Position numbers and translations under genes: made by a program. Below, one piece after another: positions 63,972-64,000 of a DNA stretch of 64,000 bases. The DNA is from Planctomycetota bacterium (GTDB lineage Bacteria > Planctomycetota > Phycisphaerae > UBA1845 > UTPLA1): the NCBI GenBank assembly GCA_016712275.1, contig JADJRI010000033.1, forward strand, positions 22,651 through 86,650, read 5' to 3'. Below the pieces are notes generated by a model. The model was not told the DNA's origin. It did not search any database and saw only the letters and a program-made list of their open reading frames with translations. Numbering within the stretch: the first letter of the stretch is position 1; each line of letters opens with the position of its first letter.

Positions 63972-64000
63972 GGGCCGGCGAAAAAGTTCACCGGCCCTTT
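63972..64000 (+). terminator. Rho-independent terminator
   Basis: GGGCCGG-CGAAAAAGTTCA-CCGGCCC followed by TTTT at the right window edge, about 30 bases after the lipoprotein stop. Confidence 0.8.

Overview
The window looks like chromosomal DNA from a planctomycete, probably a Phycisphaerae-like lineage. It is moderately GC-rich. It carries a PEP-CTERM protein, a dockerin-like calcium-loop protein next to an extracytoplasmic-type sigma factor, a zinc-ribbon Ser/Thr kinase, an astacin protease with thrombospondin-3 repeats, and dense palindromic intergenic repeats. Taxonomy is inferred from gene content only. About fourteen single-base reading-frame breaks occur, several in ordinary housekeeping genes (uvrC, arginine deiminase, cystathionine gamma-synthase). 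This suggests draft-assembly indels more than real decay. Those genes are annotated as composite CDSs with the break given.

Layout. 1-5.3 kb (minus): the co-linear core of an enediyne-type polyketide cassette, DUF1702/UnbL-E3, UnbV-E4, UnbU-E5 and the start of the iterative polyketide synthase PksE, which runs off the left edge. A divergent RND/MMPL exporter follows (5.6-8.4 kb). 8.4-16.4 kb: lipoproteins, a TrkH-like K+ transporter, a LexA-like S24 repressor, an ABC ATPase fused to an acetyltransferase, a duplicated zinc-ribbon membrane protein and a nucleotidyltransferase. 16.4-23.0 kb (minus): a nine-gene block with three coiled-coil proteins resembling ESCRT-III/Snf7 or PspA, a PspC protein, several membrane or soluble zinc-ribbon proteins and a zinc-ribbon Ser/Thr kinase. 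I regard it as a candidate undescribed, kinase-controlled membrane-remodelling or envelope-stress system.

23.2-42 kb: tRNA-Ile, EF-P, astacin protease, STAS protein, tRNA-Arg, an arginine/ornithine group (rocD, a cyclic-2,3-diphosphoglycerate-synthetase-like protein, argF, arcA), an HDAC-family hydrolase, the three-gene proton-translocating transhydrogenase pntAA-pntAB-pntB, a sigma factor with its small partner, and uvrC. 42.1-46.1 kb: a PEP-CTERM gene, then a repeat field with three ~490-bp tandem units and many copies of a short palindrome, ending at a REP-associated tyrosine transposase (RAYT).

46.2-64 kb: radical SAM protein, PocR-GAF-PP2C phosphatase, membrane proteins, cystathionine gamma-synthase, rnpA, HMG-CoA lyase with a biotin carrier protein (leucine or acyl-CoA breakdown), TlyA-like methyltransferase, rpsT, a TPR protein, def-fmt (initiator Met-tRNA formylation and deformylation), a MEMO-family protein, RsmB-like rRNA methyltransferase, a YjfB-like protein, a TPR protein, an isoprenylcysteine-methyltransferase-like protein and a final lipoprotein with terminator.
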